This document shows positions 46,331 through 54,568 of a stretch of DNA of 64,000 nt, one piece after another. The translations under genes and the position numbers were made by a program. This DNA comes from Oceanobacillus iheyensis HTE831. GTDB lineage: Bacteria; Bacillota; Bacilli; Bacillales; Amphibacillaceae. Position 1 is the first letter of the stretch. Each line of letters starts with the position of its first letter. Where the stretch lies: contig NC_004193.1 of assembly GCF_000011245.1 (NCBI RefSeq), positions 1,900,501 through 1,964,500 of the forward strand. Direction: 5' to 3'. The notes under the pieces were generated by a model. That model worked only from the letters and a program-made list of their open reading frames with translations. It did not search any database and had not been told where the DNA came from.

Positions 46331-47308
46331 TCAAGTGAAAAATGTGCTATTTTTTGAAGAATATACCAAGTAAGCTGCTCCAATAATGCCTGCATCATTT
46401 CCTAATTGAGCAGTTTTAATTGAACAAGCCTCTGCAACTCTTGGTAATGCATGTTTTTCAAAAGCAAATTGGATAGCATCAATTAACTGATCTCCAGCTT
46501 TAGAAACTCCACCGCCAATTAACACTTTAGATGGATTTATAATCACACCCATGTTTGCTAAGACTTTCCCTAAGACATCAGCAGTATGATCAACAATCGA
46601 TTTTGCTGCGACATCGCCTTCCTTTGCAAGGTCAAAAATCTCTTTTGAAGTAATTTCACCATTTTTATTATATACTTCTGCTAATGTTGAATTAGGTATT
46701 TCAATTACTTTTTCTAATGCTTGTCTCACAATACCCGTAGCAGAAGTTATCGTTTCTAAACAACCTTGATTACCACAATTACAACGTGCGCCATCCTCTT
46801 CCACAATCATATGTCCTAATTCTCCTGCCATTCCATTAGCTCCATTTAAAATTCGACCATTGGCGATGATTCCTCCACCAACACCGGTTCCAAGTGTAAT
46901 CGCAATTAAATTGTCTGCTTGATTCCCTGCACCAACCCAATTTTCTCCAAGCACAGCAGTATTGGCATCATTTTCAACGTATACAGGGATACTCACATAA
47001 GCTTTAAAAGCTTCAGCTAAAGCAAAATTTTTCCAACCAATATTAACAGCTTCATGAACAAATCCCTTTTCTGCATCAATAAATCCTGGCGCTCCTACAC
47101 CAATTCCAACTATCGAAGACAAAGAATAACTTAGCTGCTTTATTTTAGACTCCACAGAAGACCAGATTTCGGGTACAATATATTTTCCACCATCAAGTAG
47201 ATTTGTAGATATTTCCCACTTGTCTAGTACCTTCCCTTTTTCCGATATAAAGCCTATTTTAACTGTAGTACCCCCAATATCAACACCCACTAATAAATGT
47301 TTGTCCAC
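46331..47308 (-). CDS. glcK: Glucokinase (ROK family)
   Basis: GlcK phosphorylates intracellular glucose with ATP. The 325-residue protein has the phosphate motif VGVDIGGTTVKIG, catalytic Asp in VENDANTAVLGE and the ROK zinc motif CNCGNQGCLE. The start is GTG, with AAAGGGG 8 bases before it; the yqgQ stop overlaps it by one base (TAGTG), indicating coupling. No clear terminator was found in the 210-base gap before ltaS, so read-through is possible. Confidence 0.93.
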   Translation of the reverse strand: MDKHLLVGVDIGGTTVKIGFISEKGKVLDKWEISTNLLDGGKYIVPEIWSSVESKIKQLSYSLSSIVGIGVGAPGFIDAEKGFVHEAVNIGWKNFALAEAFKAYVSIPVYVENDANTAVLGENWVGAGNQADNLIAITLGTGVGGGIIANGRILNGANGMAGELGHMIVEEDGARCNCGNQGCLETITSATGIVRQALEKVIEIPNSTLAEVYNKNGEITSKEIFDLAKEGDVAAKSIVDHTADVLGKVLANMGVIINPSKVLIGGGVSKAGDQLIDAIQFAFEKHALPRVAEACSIKTAQLGNDAGIIGAAYLVYSSKNSTFFT

Positions 47309-47508
47309 TATCCATTCCCCTTTAATTGATTTTTTTCTTTTTCAACGCAAAGTTTTGCCATGAGAAATTCATGTTGAGTAATAAATCCATATTGATACAA
47401 ATCATTTAATTCAAATTCTATTAATTCCAAATCCCCAAGTCTATCCCCAGTATAAATAAACGCACCGAAGCGTTTTAATAAATTTCGCACTTCAATCATC
47501 GTTTTCAA
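47308..47508 (-). CDS. yqgQ: Conserved protein YqgQ (DUF910)
   Basis: This 66-residue protein has the family core FGAFIYTGDRLGDLELIEFEL. I prefer the TTG at 47508 because GGTGA lies just upstream and the N-terminus MKTMIEVRNLLK then aligns with B. subtilis YqgQ; an ATG at 47520 lacks a ribosome binding site. An extended -10 TGATATAAT lies directly upstream. The function is unknown; it is paired with glcK in Bacilli. Confidence 0.8.
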   Translation of the reverse strand: MKTMIEVRNLLKRFGAFIYTGDRLGDLELIEFELNDLYQYGFITQHEFLMAKLCVEKEKNQLKGNG

Positions 47509-47568
47509 ATTAATCACCATAAATTATTATATCAAAAGCTTGTATTAATGGGAACTAAACAGACGAAA

Positions 47569-47593
47569 ACCCGAATCAGTTAACGATCCGGGT
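47569..47593 (-). terminator. Terminator of the spoVAF-type gene
   Basis: ACCCGGATC and GATTCGGGT pair with one mismatch around the gene's own stop codon. TTTT follows on the minus strand. Confidence 0.7.
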
Positions 47594-49037
47594 CTTTTGG
47601 GTCTAATATTTCAGGGCGACGATGCTTTATCGGTACTGGTACGCGGATAATAACATCACGTAACGCTTTTGGTGAAAATGGAATAAATGGCCAAAAATAA
47701 GGTATTTTGAACGTATTCATTTTTGTAATGTACAATAGCCAACACGTTATTCCTAGCACGTAACCAATCACACCGAAGCTTGCAGTTGCGAGTAATAATA
47801 TAATACGTACAATTCGGTTTGCCATACTTAGCTCATAACTAGGAGTCGCATAAGAACCTATTGCAGCAGTAGCAATATATAGAACTACTTCATTCGTAAA
47901 CCAGCCTACTTGAACGGAGACATCACCGATCATGATTGCTGCCACCAAACCGAGCGCCGTTCCTAATGCTGAAGGCGTGTGAATAGAAGCCATTCTTAGC
48001 ATATCTAACCCTATTTCCGCTATTAAAAATTGTAGCAGCAGAGGAATTACTCCTGGATCATCAGGGCCAATAAACTCTAGGGCTGCTGGCAATAACTCTG
48101 GCTGTGAAGACATCAAATAATATAAGGGCAATAATATCATTGAAAATAAAATTGCAAAAAAACGAACCATTCTTAAGTAAGCACCAACAGTGGGCTTTTG
48201 TCGATATTCTTCTGCATGTTGTAAGTGATTCCAAAACGTAGTTGCAGTGATCATGACACTAGGTGATCCATCAATAATTAATAATATATGCCCATCATAT
48301 AAATGTGCCGCAGCAGTGTCTGGCCTCTCTGTATATCGGACAGACGGATATGGATTCCAATAACGATCACTTAAAAACTCTTCAATTGTTTTTTCAGCCA
48401 TCGGTAGACCATCTGTGTCAATTCTTTCCAGTATCGATTTTATTTTATCTATATGTTTATTATCTGCAATATCTTCTATATTACTTATGACTACGTCTGT
48501 TTTTGACCTTCTACCAACCTGTAAGTATTCCATTCGAAGTGAACGATCTCTTACCCGTCTCCTTGTTAAGGCGGTATTAAATACTAAAGTTTCTACAAAA
48601 CCATCTCTAGGTCCTCGAACCACTCTTTCTAAATCTGGTTCTTCAGGTGAACGTGCAGGGTAAGTTCTTGAATCAATGATAATCGCTTTATCTACACCAT
48701 CTACAAATAAAGCAGTTGCTCCTGCTAAAACAAAATCAGCAGCTTGATAAATATTATCTATTGGTTCGATTTCTATATAGGGAATATATCTCTTAAGTAG
48801 TTTTGTTAACGTGTCTTCATCCAGTTCATGCTCTTTTAGCTCAGCCAACGTTTGCATGATATATAACGATATATCATCCTTGGCAAATCCATCAACCATG
48901 AACATAGCCATATCTTTACCAGCATAATTTAAATCTAAATAAATTAAATCAAAACTTTTTTCAACCCCTAAATAATTTTTTAGGAATGTAACGTTGTTTG
49001 TTAATTTATGGTCAATTGGTCTTTTATCCTGTTTCAT
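47580..49037 (-). CDS. spoVAF: GerA-family spore membrane protein, SpoVAF type
   Basis: The 485-residue protein has a soluble N-terminal domain (about 1-285) with DRSLRMEYLQVGRRSKTDV and HLYDGHILLIIDGSPSVMI. About five membrane spans follow (about 290-450), then a polar tail ending PKDPDR. This is the GerXA/SpoVAF architecture; the tail and length suit SpoVAF rather than a germinant receptor A subunit. No GerB or GerC partner is adjacent. In B. subtilis spoVAF lies in the spoVA operon, so this location is unusual. It is probably forespore-expressed. Confidence 0.8.
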   Translation of the reverse strand: MKQDKRPIDHKLTNNVTFLKNYLGVEKSFDLIYLDLNYAGKDMAMFMVDGFAKDDISLYIMQTLAELKEHELDEDTLTKLLKRYIPYIEIEPIDNIYQAADFVLAGATALFVDGVDKAIIIDSRTYPARSPEEPDLERVVRGPRDGFVETLVFNTALTRRRVRDRSLRMEYLQVGRRSKTDVVISNIEDIADNKHIDKIKSILERIDTDGLPMAEKTIEEFLSDRYWNPYPSVRYTERPDTAAAHLYDGHILLIIDGSPSVMITATTFWNHLQHAEEYRQKPTVGAYLRMVRFFAILFSMILLPLYYLMSSQPELLPAALEFIGPDDPGVIPLLLQFLIAEIGLDMLRMASIHTPSALGTALGLVAAIMIGDVSVQVGWFTNEVVLYIATAAIGSYATPSYELSMANRIVRIILLLATASFGVIGYVLGITCWLLYITKMNTFKIPYFWPFIPFSPKALRDVIIRVPVPIKHRRPEILDPKDPDR

Positions 49038-49167
49038 TCGTTACCACCCATGATCTATAAGATATGAATAGTTTATAACGAACTATAATTTCTATACTAC
49101 AATCCTTCATATATTCTTTTTCATTATCATATATAAACATATAGACAAGCGATAAAGGATGAGTAAG

Positions 49168-50034
49168 ATGTGGAAAAAATATATTCTTCCTATCATAGGC
49201 GGTTTACTATTTGTAATTACGTTATACTTAATAAATATGGATAAACAAGCAATTAGCTTTTTTCCGTTGGACGATACACATACGTTTAATTATGCAGATA
49301 CTAAAATTTCTCTTATCGGAGAAGAAGGTACAAATCAATACGAAATGCAATGGGATGTCCATTCACAAAGTGACACCGAATTAGCCATGCGCCAAGATGT
49401 TTCATTATTATTCGTAAATGGAAGGCTTAAAGGAGTACGTAGTAAATGGCAACAAGATACTGATAAGATTGATATCAAACAAAATTTTATTGGACAAGAC
49501 TCAAATCATTATGAAAGTATTTCTTTTCACCAAGGAGAAATTCATATAGATGATAATACTATAAGAAGTATTCAGCGTATGTCTCATGATGATTTATATG
49601 TTATCGACTCCCCTTCTGAACCAATAGCTTCATTTAAAGAACCAGCTAATGAATATGAAAAGGAATGGAAAGAAGTCTTAAAACGAACTTCAAATCAACA
49701 ATTGATTTATCAATGGCAACAGCTTATGTATTATTTTAACGTTGATTCTTCTGATTATTATGCTATACCTTTAACAAATTTAATATTATATGAAGATACT
49801 CCATTACCAAATATGACAAAGCAAGAATCAAATCAAGTGATTGGACAATTATGGGAAGGGCTATATAAAAACTACATTATCCCTGCACTTGATCCACCAA
49901 ATGATAAACTTAGCAGCTTTGTACCAATAATTTTAATTGACAAAGAAGCAAAGCACTTACTCGTGCTGTTCGAACTTAATGGAAAAAAAGAGCAGCTCAT
50001 TCAGCGATTGCCAAAAGCTACTCTTAGTGATTAA
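49168..50034 (+). CDS. Unknown membrane-anchored protein
   Basis: I do not recognise this 288-residue protein. It has an N-terminal membrane anchor (about 5-22) and a mostly polar, probably extracytoplasmic body with a Gln- and Asp-rich composition. No Cys lipobox is seen. The ATG at 49168 is chosen because AAAGGA lies 8 bases away; the ATG at 49159 overlaps that box. It is transcribed divergently from the spoVAF-type gene and tail to tail with gluP, overlapping it by 4 bases with no terminator between. A link to spore or envelope function is possible but unproven. Confidence 0.75.
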   Translation: MWKKYILPIIGGLLFVITLYLINMDKQAISFFPLDDTHTFNYADTKISLIGEEGTNQYEMQWDVHSQSDTELAMRQDVSLLFVNGRLKGVRSKWQQDTDKIDIKQNFIGQDSNHYESISFHQGEIHIDDNTIRSIQRMSHDDLYVIDSPSEPIASFKEPANEYEKEWKEVLKRTSNQQLIYQWQQLMYYFNVDSSDYYAIPLTNLILYEDTPLPNMTKQESNQVIGQLWEGLYKNYIIPALDPPNDKLSSFVPIILIDKEAKHLLVLFELNGKKEQLIQRLPKATLSD

Positions 50035-51587
50035 TAATTGGATAAGTCTTGTTGAAGATCTAATAATTCTTGATTTTCAGGAAAACGTTCTAAACCTTCA
50101 TCTATTATTTCATTTGCCTTATCAAATTCAAAATTATTTGCATAGATAATAGTTAAATTATTGTATGCTTCAGGGATCGTTTCATCGTAGTTTAAACTTT
50201 CTTCTAGATCAGCTTGTGCTAATTCAATTTCATCCTGCTGTAAATATGCATATGAACGATGGAATAGAAAATAAGGAACCAGCTCATTATCGTTCGTTGA
50301 TTTTAATTCATTTAAAGCATTGGTAGATAGGTCAATTGCTTCTTCAAATTGATTGTCAGATAATTTCTCTTCTACTTCAATTAATTTAAATTCTAAAGAA
50401 GAAGCATTATTATCAAAACCGTACATTAATAATCCAGAACATAAAATAATAAATGCAATAATTGCTCCTAATTGATATTTACCATTCTTTTTACCTGGTA
50501 CATAAAGACAAGCTGCTATTAGAAAGCCTCCAAGTAATCCACCGAGATGAGCACCCATATCTATTTCCGGTATAGAAAAACCGATAACAAGATTCACTAC
50601 AAGTATAAATACAATATTCATACCCATTGTATCCTTAAAGACATCTTTATAGATTAATCCAAAGAATAACAAGGCACCAAACAATCCAAATATTGCTCCA
50701 GACGCACCGGCTGAAATACTAATAGATGTAGCGAAGCTCGCTATAGAACCAGCAATTCCACCTAGAAAGTAAATAACTAAAAATCTCGTTCTGCCAAATA
50801 TCCTTTCAACTGCTGTTCCTAAATAGAATAAAGCAACCATGTTCATTAAGATATGAACAAACCCTATATGCAGGAACATCGAAGTCAATAGACGCCACCA
50901 TTCTCCTTCCATGATTAATGGATTATATTTTGCACCCATTTGTATAAGCGTATCGATATTTTCACTGCCGCCATTATTTATTTGTTGTAAGAAAAAAAAT
51001 AGATTAAGTGCTATTAAAATATATGTAAATAATGGTTTTCCATTTGAAAATACTTTTCTTCTTTTTTCGATTCGATTATTATAATCATGAAATATGGTTT
51101 GCTTAAAATAATTAACTTTACTTTCTTTTTGTTCATCATCCAATTCATTTAGTTCATCCATAGATAAATCTAACCCTATTTTCTCCCGTAACCGTTCAAT
51201 TTCATCAGAAAACGTAGATTCATGTAAAAAATAGACATTCATCGTAAATGGTTTTTTTGCATTTGAAGTAATTGGTTTCTTTAATGTTTGCCAATCATCA
51301 CCAATTGGTTCCTCACTTGATGTATAAATCGTAATTGCTTCAATATGTTTTCCTTTAAACATCTTTCTCATTTGATGAATTCGTTGATATGTATTTGTTA
51401 CATCTTGTTTAAGTTGATTGTCCCAATCAAACCTTTTTGGTATTAATCGAATGATGACTGAAGTATTGTTTTTAAACTTTTCAAACCAAAGCTCATCTGT
51501 TTCCTCGTTCTTATTAATTAATTCAAACCCTTGTTCAAGTAATTGATAAGCTAACTGGTACTCCACATATACATCGTTTATGTACAT
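50031..51587 (-). CDS. gluP: Rhomboid intramembrane serine protease GluP with TPR domain
   Basis: The 518-residue protein has a soluble N-terminal domain (about 1-175) and a rhomboid core of six to seven spans (about 180-390). The catalytic Ser is in GASGAIFGLFG and His in MGAHLGGLLGG. Two to three TPR-like repeats (about 405-515) close the protein. This matches YqgP/GluP of B. subtilis, a membrane protease that cuts within the bilayer and supports protein quality control. GGGAGG lies 7 bases before the ATG. Confidence 0.92.
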   Translation of the reverse strand: MYINDVYVEYQLAYQLLEQGFELINKNEETDELWFEKFKNNTSVIIRLIPKRFDWDNQLKQDVTNTYQRIHQMRKMFKGKHIEAITIYTSSEEPIGDDWQTLKKPITSNAKKPFTMNVYFLHESTFSDEIERLREKIGLDLSMDELNELDDEQKESKVNYFKQTIFHDYNNRIEKRRKVFSNGKPLFTYILIALNLFFFLQQINNGGSENIDTLIQMGAKYNPLIMEGEWWRLLTSMFLHIGFVHILMNMVALFYLGTAVERIFGRTRFLVIYFLGGIAGSIASFATSISISAGASGAIFGLFGALLFFGLIYKDVFKDTMGMNIVFILVVNLVIGFSIPEIDMGAHLGGLLGGFLIAACLYVPGKKNGKYQLGAIIAFIILCSGLLMYGFDNNASSLEFKLIEVEEKLSDNQFEEAIDLSTNALNELKSTNDNELVPYFLFHRSYAYLQQDEIELAQADLEESLNYDETIPEAYNNLTIIYANNFEFDKANEIIDEGLERFPENQELLDLQQDLSNY

Positions 51588-51663
51588 ACACCAACCTCCC
51601 CAATAAATATCATACCAAACGGGAATATTTTTTGCACAGAATTACCATAATCCAGGTATCTAA

Positions 51664-51709
51664 AAAACCTTAGAAGATAAGTGTAAAAATACTTATCTTC
51701 TAAGGTTTT
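51664..51709. terminator. Strong terminator after yqgO
   Basis: Arms of 19 bases (AAAACCTTAGAAGATAAGT and complement) surround an 8-base loop, with T-runs on both sides. The inner arm overlaps the yqgO stop codon. Confidence 0.88.
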
Positions 51710-51896
51710 AGTAATTATAGCGATTTGATTGTTCACCAAAGATTTTTGATTGAACGCCCGGAAAATTCATAGCTAATCTAACTGCTAATTTTCGTATTAT
51801 ACTTATAGCAAACAGCGTATTAAATAATTTATATCTCCACTTTAATACGATAAAAATTAGAGATATAAATAATGCAATCGAAATAAGTGGACGCAT
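51708..51896 (-). CDS. yqgO: Small membrane protein, YqgO-like
   Basis: The 62-residue protein has one membrane span at the N-terminus (about 4-20), a basic middle and a polar end. Position between gluP and yqgN matches yqgO of B. subtilis, but similarity was not tested. The function is unknown. AAGGA lies 11 bases before the ATG, rather far. Confidence 0.6.
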   Translation of the reverse strand: MRPLISIALFISLIFIVLKWRYKLFNTLFAISIIRKLAVRLAMNFPGVQSKIFGEQSNRYNY

Positions 51897-51969
51897 TAAA
51901 AAATCATTCCTTCCTAGCTCTATTATGTATATAGTTTTTTCTAGAATGATTTACTTATACATAGAAAAA

Positions 51970-52530
51970 TTAGCTACCATAAATTCTTGTTTCAGTTAGT
52001 AGATAATCCACCGAAAGGTCATGGGATTCTTTAGGTATGGAAGAAATTATTTGTACCTCACTACAAATTGACAAGGTAGGAGCTTGTATACTCGGTAATA
52101 TTCGATCATAATACCCCCCACCAAATCCAATCCGATAACCGTTTTTATCAAAAACAATTCCCGGAACAATACATAATCCAAGTAATTCATTTTCTAAGGG
52201 ACTCGTATGTTCCATAATAGGCTCTTCAATTCCCGCGTATACAACTTCAAGTTGTTCAAAAGAAGTGATTTGACGATATGTCATTGTTTTATCAATCGGA
52301 TTACATTTAGGAACGGCAATTACTTTATTTTCTTTCCATCCTTGTTGAATAATTTGTTTCGTGTCCCATTCGAACCCTTTAGAAACAGTGATTCCAATTG
52401 TTAAGGAATTTTTCCATAGGTGTGAATGAAATAGTAGATGCTGTTGTTTTGATTGAATAGACTTTCTTCTATCTTGAGATAATTCATTTAATTGTTGAAT
52501 CATATTTTTCCTTAAAATTTGCTTATTCAT
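51970..52530 (-). CDS. yqgN: 5-formyltetrahydrofolate cyclo-ligase
   Basis: This enzyme turns 5-formyl- into 5,10-methenyltetrahydrofolate with ATP. The 186-residue protein has the signature GYRIGFGGGYYDRIL and the N-terminal RKNMIQQLNEL. The ATG at 52530 is chosen over a GTG 9 bases upstream because AGGGG lies 8 bases from it. It joins folD and the glycine cleavage genes in one-carbon metabolism. Confidence 0.93.
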   Translation of the reverse strand: MNKQILRKNMIQQLNELSQDRRKSIQSKQQHLLFHSHLWKNSLTIGITVSKGFEWDTKQIIQQGWKENKVIAVPKCNPIDKTMTYRQITSFEQLEVVYAGIEEPIMEHTSPLENELLGLCIVPGIVFDKNGYRIGFGGGYYDRILPSIQAPTLSICSEVQIISSIPKESHDLSVDYLLTETRIYGS

Positions 52531-52551
52531 TATGTACACCCCTAATAATAG

Positions 52552-52582
52552 AAAAACTCCTATCCAAACGATAAGAGTTTTT
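52552..52582 (-). terminator. Terminator of rpmG
   Basis: AAAAACTC-T-TATC pairs with GATA-G-GAGTTTTT (one G-T pair) around a 5-base loop, 8 bases after the rpmG stop. T residues follow on the minus strand. Confidence 0.82.
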
Positions 52583-52590
52583 TGCTAACA

Positions 52591-52740
52591 TTATTTTGTT
52601 TCACGATGTAACGTGTGTTTTTTAAGACGTGGTGAGTATTTCTTAAGCTCAATACGTTCAGGATTTGTACGCTTGTTTTTTGTAGAGATGTAGTTACGAT
52701 CTCCCGTTTCTGTACAAGCTAAAGTTATATTTACGCGCAT
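52591..52740 (-). CDS. rpmG: Ribosomal protein bL33, zinc ligands partly lost
   Basis: This 49-residue protein reads [19 protein letters not shown] at its start and [17 protein letters not shown] at its end, a clear bL33 of the large ribosomal subunit. A GGAGGG box lies 8 bases before the ATG. Zinc-binding forms have two Cys pairs (CTEC and CP in B. subtilis RpmGA). Here only the first Cys remains: the second is Thr and the third is Ser (YSPR). It is thus a C-minus form at the place normally held by the zinc-binding paralogue. Confidence 0.95.
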   Translation of the reverse strand: MRVNITLACTETGDRNYISTKNKRTNPERIELKKYSPRLKKHTLHRETK

Positions 52741-52970
52741 ATTTTATCCCTCCAAACTTTTCAACTTGCCTCTTCATACATAATTGTGCAGACTTTAATT
52801 ATATTATCAAACTTTCCATTAATTATCAAGATTGTTTACTGCAATAATGAATGAAAATCAACGCTTAACTTATTTCCATAATAATTGTAATGATAAAAAT
52901 TAGTAGAATAATGATGATTCCATTGTCTATTTATGGTATAACTATTAATGAATATAAAGGAGGGAATAAA

Positions 52971-53201
52971 ATGTTTTATGCGATAATAGCTATTATCGTA
53001 GTTGCAATTGTTCTATTCATACTATCTTATTTTATGAATGATAGAATTGAAGAAGTAGAATCACAATTAGAACAAATGTCGATTACAACAATGCAAGATA
53101 CATATCAATTAAAGAAGAAAATCAAGGTGCTTGAAGAAGAACTATTACCAAGTGATTTAAATGATCATAAAACGGAAAATAGTAATCTTATCAATAGTTA
53201 A
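52971..53201 (+). CDS. Small membrane protein with coiled-coil tail, function unknown
   Basis: The 76-residue protein has one membrane span (about 2-21) and a likely coiled coil ([23 protein letters not shown]). AAAGGAGGG lies 7 bases before the ATG. It is followed after 12 bases by the frameshifted MltG-like gene, so the two may form an operon. I do not recognise a family. Confidence 0.75.
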   Translation: MFYAIIAIIVVAIVLFILSYFMNDRIEEVESQLEQMSITTMQDTYQLKKKIKVLEEELLPSDLNDHKTENSNLINS

Positions 53202-53213
53202 AGGAGTAAATCA

Positions 53214-53761
53214 ATGAAACACCACATTAGAGCTTTTGCACTTGGTTTGTTTACAAGTGCCATAATTATTCTGATTGTATTCTTTCTCGTGCAAGACTCA
53301 CAAACATCTATCGAAGATGTTAATGCAGAAGAAATGATTCCTGTATTAGAAGATCAAGGGTACACAGTTCTTTCCCAAGAGGAATATATATCCTATAGTG
53401 TAAATGGCAACGATTCAGAAAATAGTTCGGAAAGTAACAATGAATCATCAGATGAAGAGTCTCAACAAAATGAAGATACAAACAACAAGAAGAGGAAGAA
53501 GAATCATCAAATGAAAATCAGAATGAAGATGAATCTGATGAAAATTCTACGATAGAATATGAGCTAACTGTTGAAACGGGTATGGCATCATCTGAAATAA
53601 GCGACATTCTGGAAAATGAGGATATCATTGAAAGTGCTTCTGACTTTAATGATTATTTAGAAGATAATGATTATGCAATTAACGTTAAACCAGGTACATT
53701 TGAATTAACAAGTGACATGTCTCATTTTGACATAGCAGAAGTAATTACAAGTTATAATTAA
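53214..53761 (+). pseudogene. MltG-like (YceG) LysM-subdomain protein, interrupted by a frameshift
   Basis: The first frame (53214 to about 53488) encodes a membrane anchor (8-26), a short domain and an acidic Ser/Asn/Glu-rich linker, then runs into a false basic tail. From 53489 the -1 frame continues the same acidic linker (GAA GAG GAA GAA) and encodes VETGMASSEISDILENEDII, then KPGTFELTSDMSHFDIAEVIT and a stop at 53759-53761. This second part fits the N-terminal LysM-like subdomain of MltG endolytic transglycosylases, without a catalytic domain. One missing base in the repetitive linker explains the break. No classic slippery heptamer is seen. It may be a real mutation or a sequence error. 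AAGGAG precedes the ATG. Confidence 0.82.
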
Positions 53762-53790
53762 AAATAGCACAGCGATATGCTGTGCTATTT
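53762..53790. terminator. Bidirectional terminator between the MltG-like gene and phoU
   Basis: AAATAGCACAGC and GCTGTGCTATTT pair around a 5-base loop, immediately after the end of the second frame of the MltG-like gene. This supports that end as the true gene end. Confidence 0.87.
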
Positions 53791-54441
53791 ATTTAGATTT
53801 ACATTTTCTCCTTTGACCAAATATAATATGCTTTCACCAATATTTGTGATATGATCTGCAAATCTTTCCAAGTATCTCGCGCAAAAAGACATTTGCATCA
53901 CATATTCGATCTGATCGGGTCGGGTAGCCGTTTCGTATAACAAGTCACTAACTACTCTTTTATAAACATGATCTACCTCATCATCCATTTCTGCTAACTT
54001 TCCAGCAAGCGAAATATCTTCCTGTTCAAATGCTAATACTGCTGTGTGAAGCATCTTTTTTACTTGATGGTGCATATGTGAAAGGTCAGGAGGGACACTC
54101 GAAGGATTATCTAGTAACCTAATACTCGATTTGGCAATATTTTTCGCGTTGTCACCCATTCGTTCTATATCTATCATTACTCTTAAAGCAGTTACAATTT
54201 TTCTTAAGTCTGTTGCTACTGGTTGTTGTTTTGCAATTAATAAAATAGCTTTATCATTAATGTTTTTTTCAAGCTTATCAATTTCTTTATCTTTCGCTAT
54301 AACAGTCTCTGCAAGTTCTTGCTGTTGTTGTATTAGTGATTCAACTGAACTATCCAATGCTTCACCTACCAAATCCGCCATATGAAGTATGTCACCATAA
54401 AGTTCTTGAAGCTCTTCTTGGAACTGATTACGTGTTGTCAT
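53785..54441 (-). CDS. phoU: Phosphate signalling protein PhoU
   Basis: PhoU links phosphate transport to PhoR/PhoP signalling. The 218-residue all-helical protein has the two repeats with the metal-binding signature (ALRVMIDIERMGDNAKNIA and CARYLERFADHITNIGESI). The ATG at 54441 follows GGGGAGG by 7 bases. Pst ABC transporter genes, the usual neighbours, are absent here; a Na+/phosphate carrier lies 6 kb away. Confidence 0.92.
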   Translation of the reverse strand: MTTRNQFQEELQELYGDILHMADLVGEALDSSVESLIQQQQELAETVIAKDKEIDKLEKNINDKAILLIAKQQPVATDLRKIVTALRVMIDIERMGDNAKNIAKSSIRLLDNPSSVPPDLSHMHHQVKKMLHTAVLAFEQEDISLAGKLAEMDDEVDHVYKRVVSDLLYETATRPDQIEYVMQMSFCARYLERFADHITNIGESILYLVKGENVNLNK

Positions 54442-54533
54442 ATAAGTTCCTCCCCTAAACAAATAGTTTCTATATGTTACTAATTATAAAGGTTTAATAT
54501 TAACTATTTGTAAATTCTATGTAATCATTTATA

Positions 54534-54568
54534 AAAATAAGCGAATCCATTTTGGATTCGCTTATTTT
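54534..54568. terminator. Terminator of pbpA
   Basis: Perfect 16-base arms (AAAATAAGCGAATCCA and complement) surround a 3-base loop directly after the pbpA stop, with T-rich ends. Confidence 0.88.

Noticed and set aside
53478-53504. Programmed -1 ribosomal frameshift in the MltG-like gene
   Set aside because: The shift would give a sensible protein, but no X-XXY-YYZ heptamer in the needed frame and no stem or pseudoknot downstream is visible; a simple indel is more likely.
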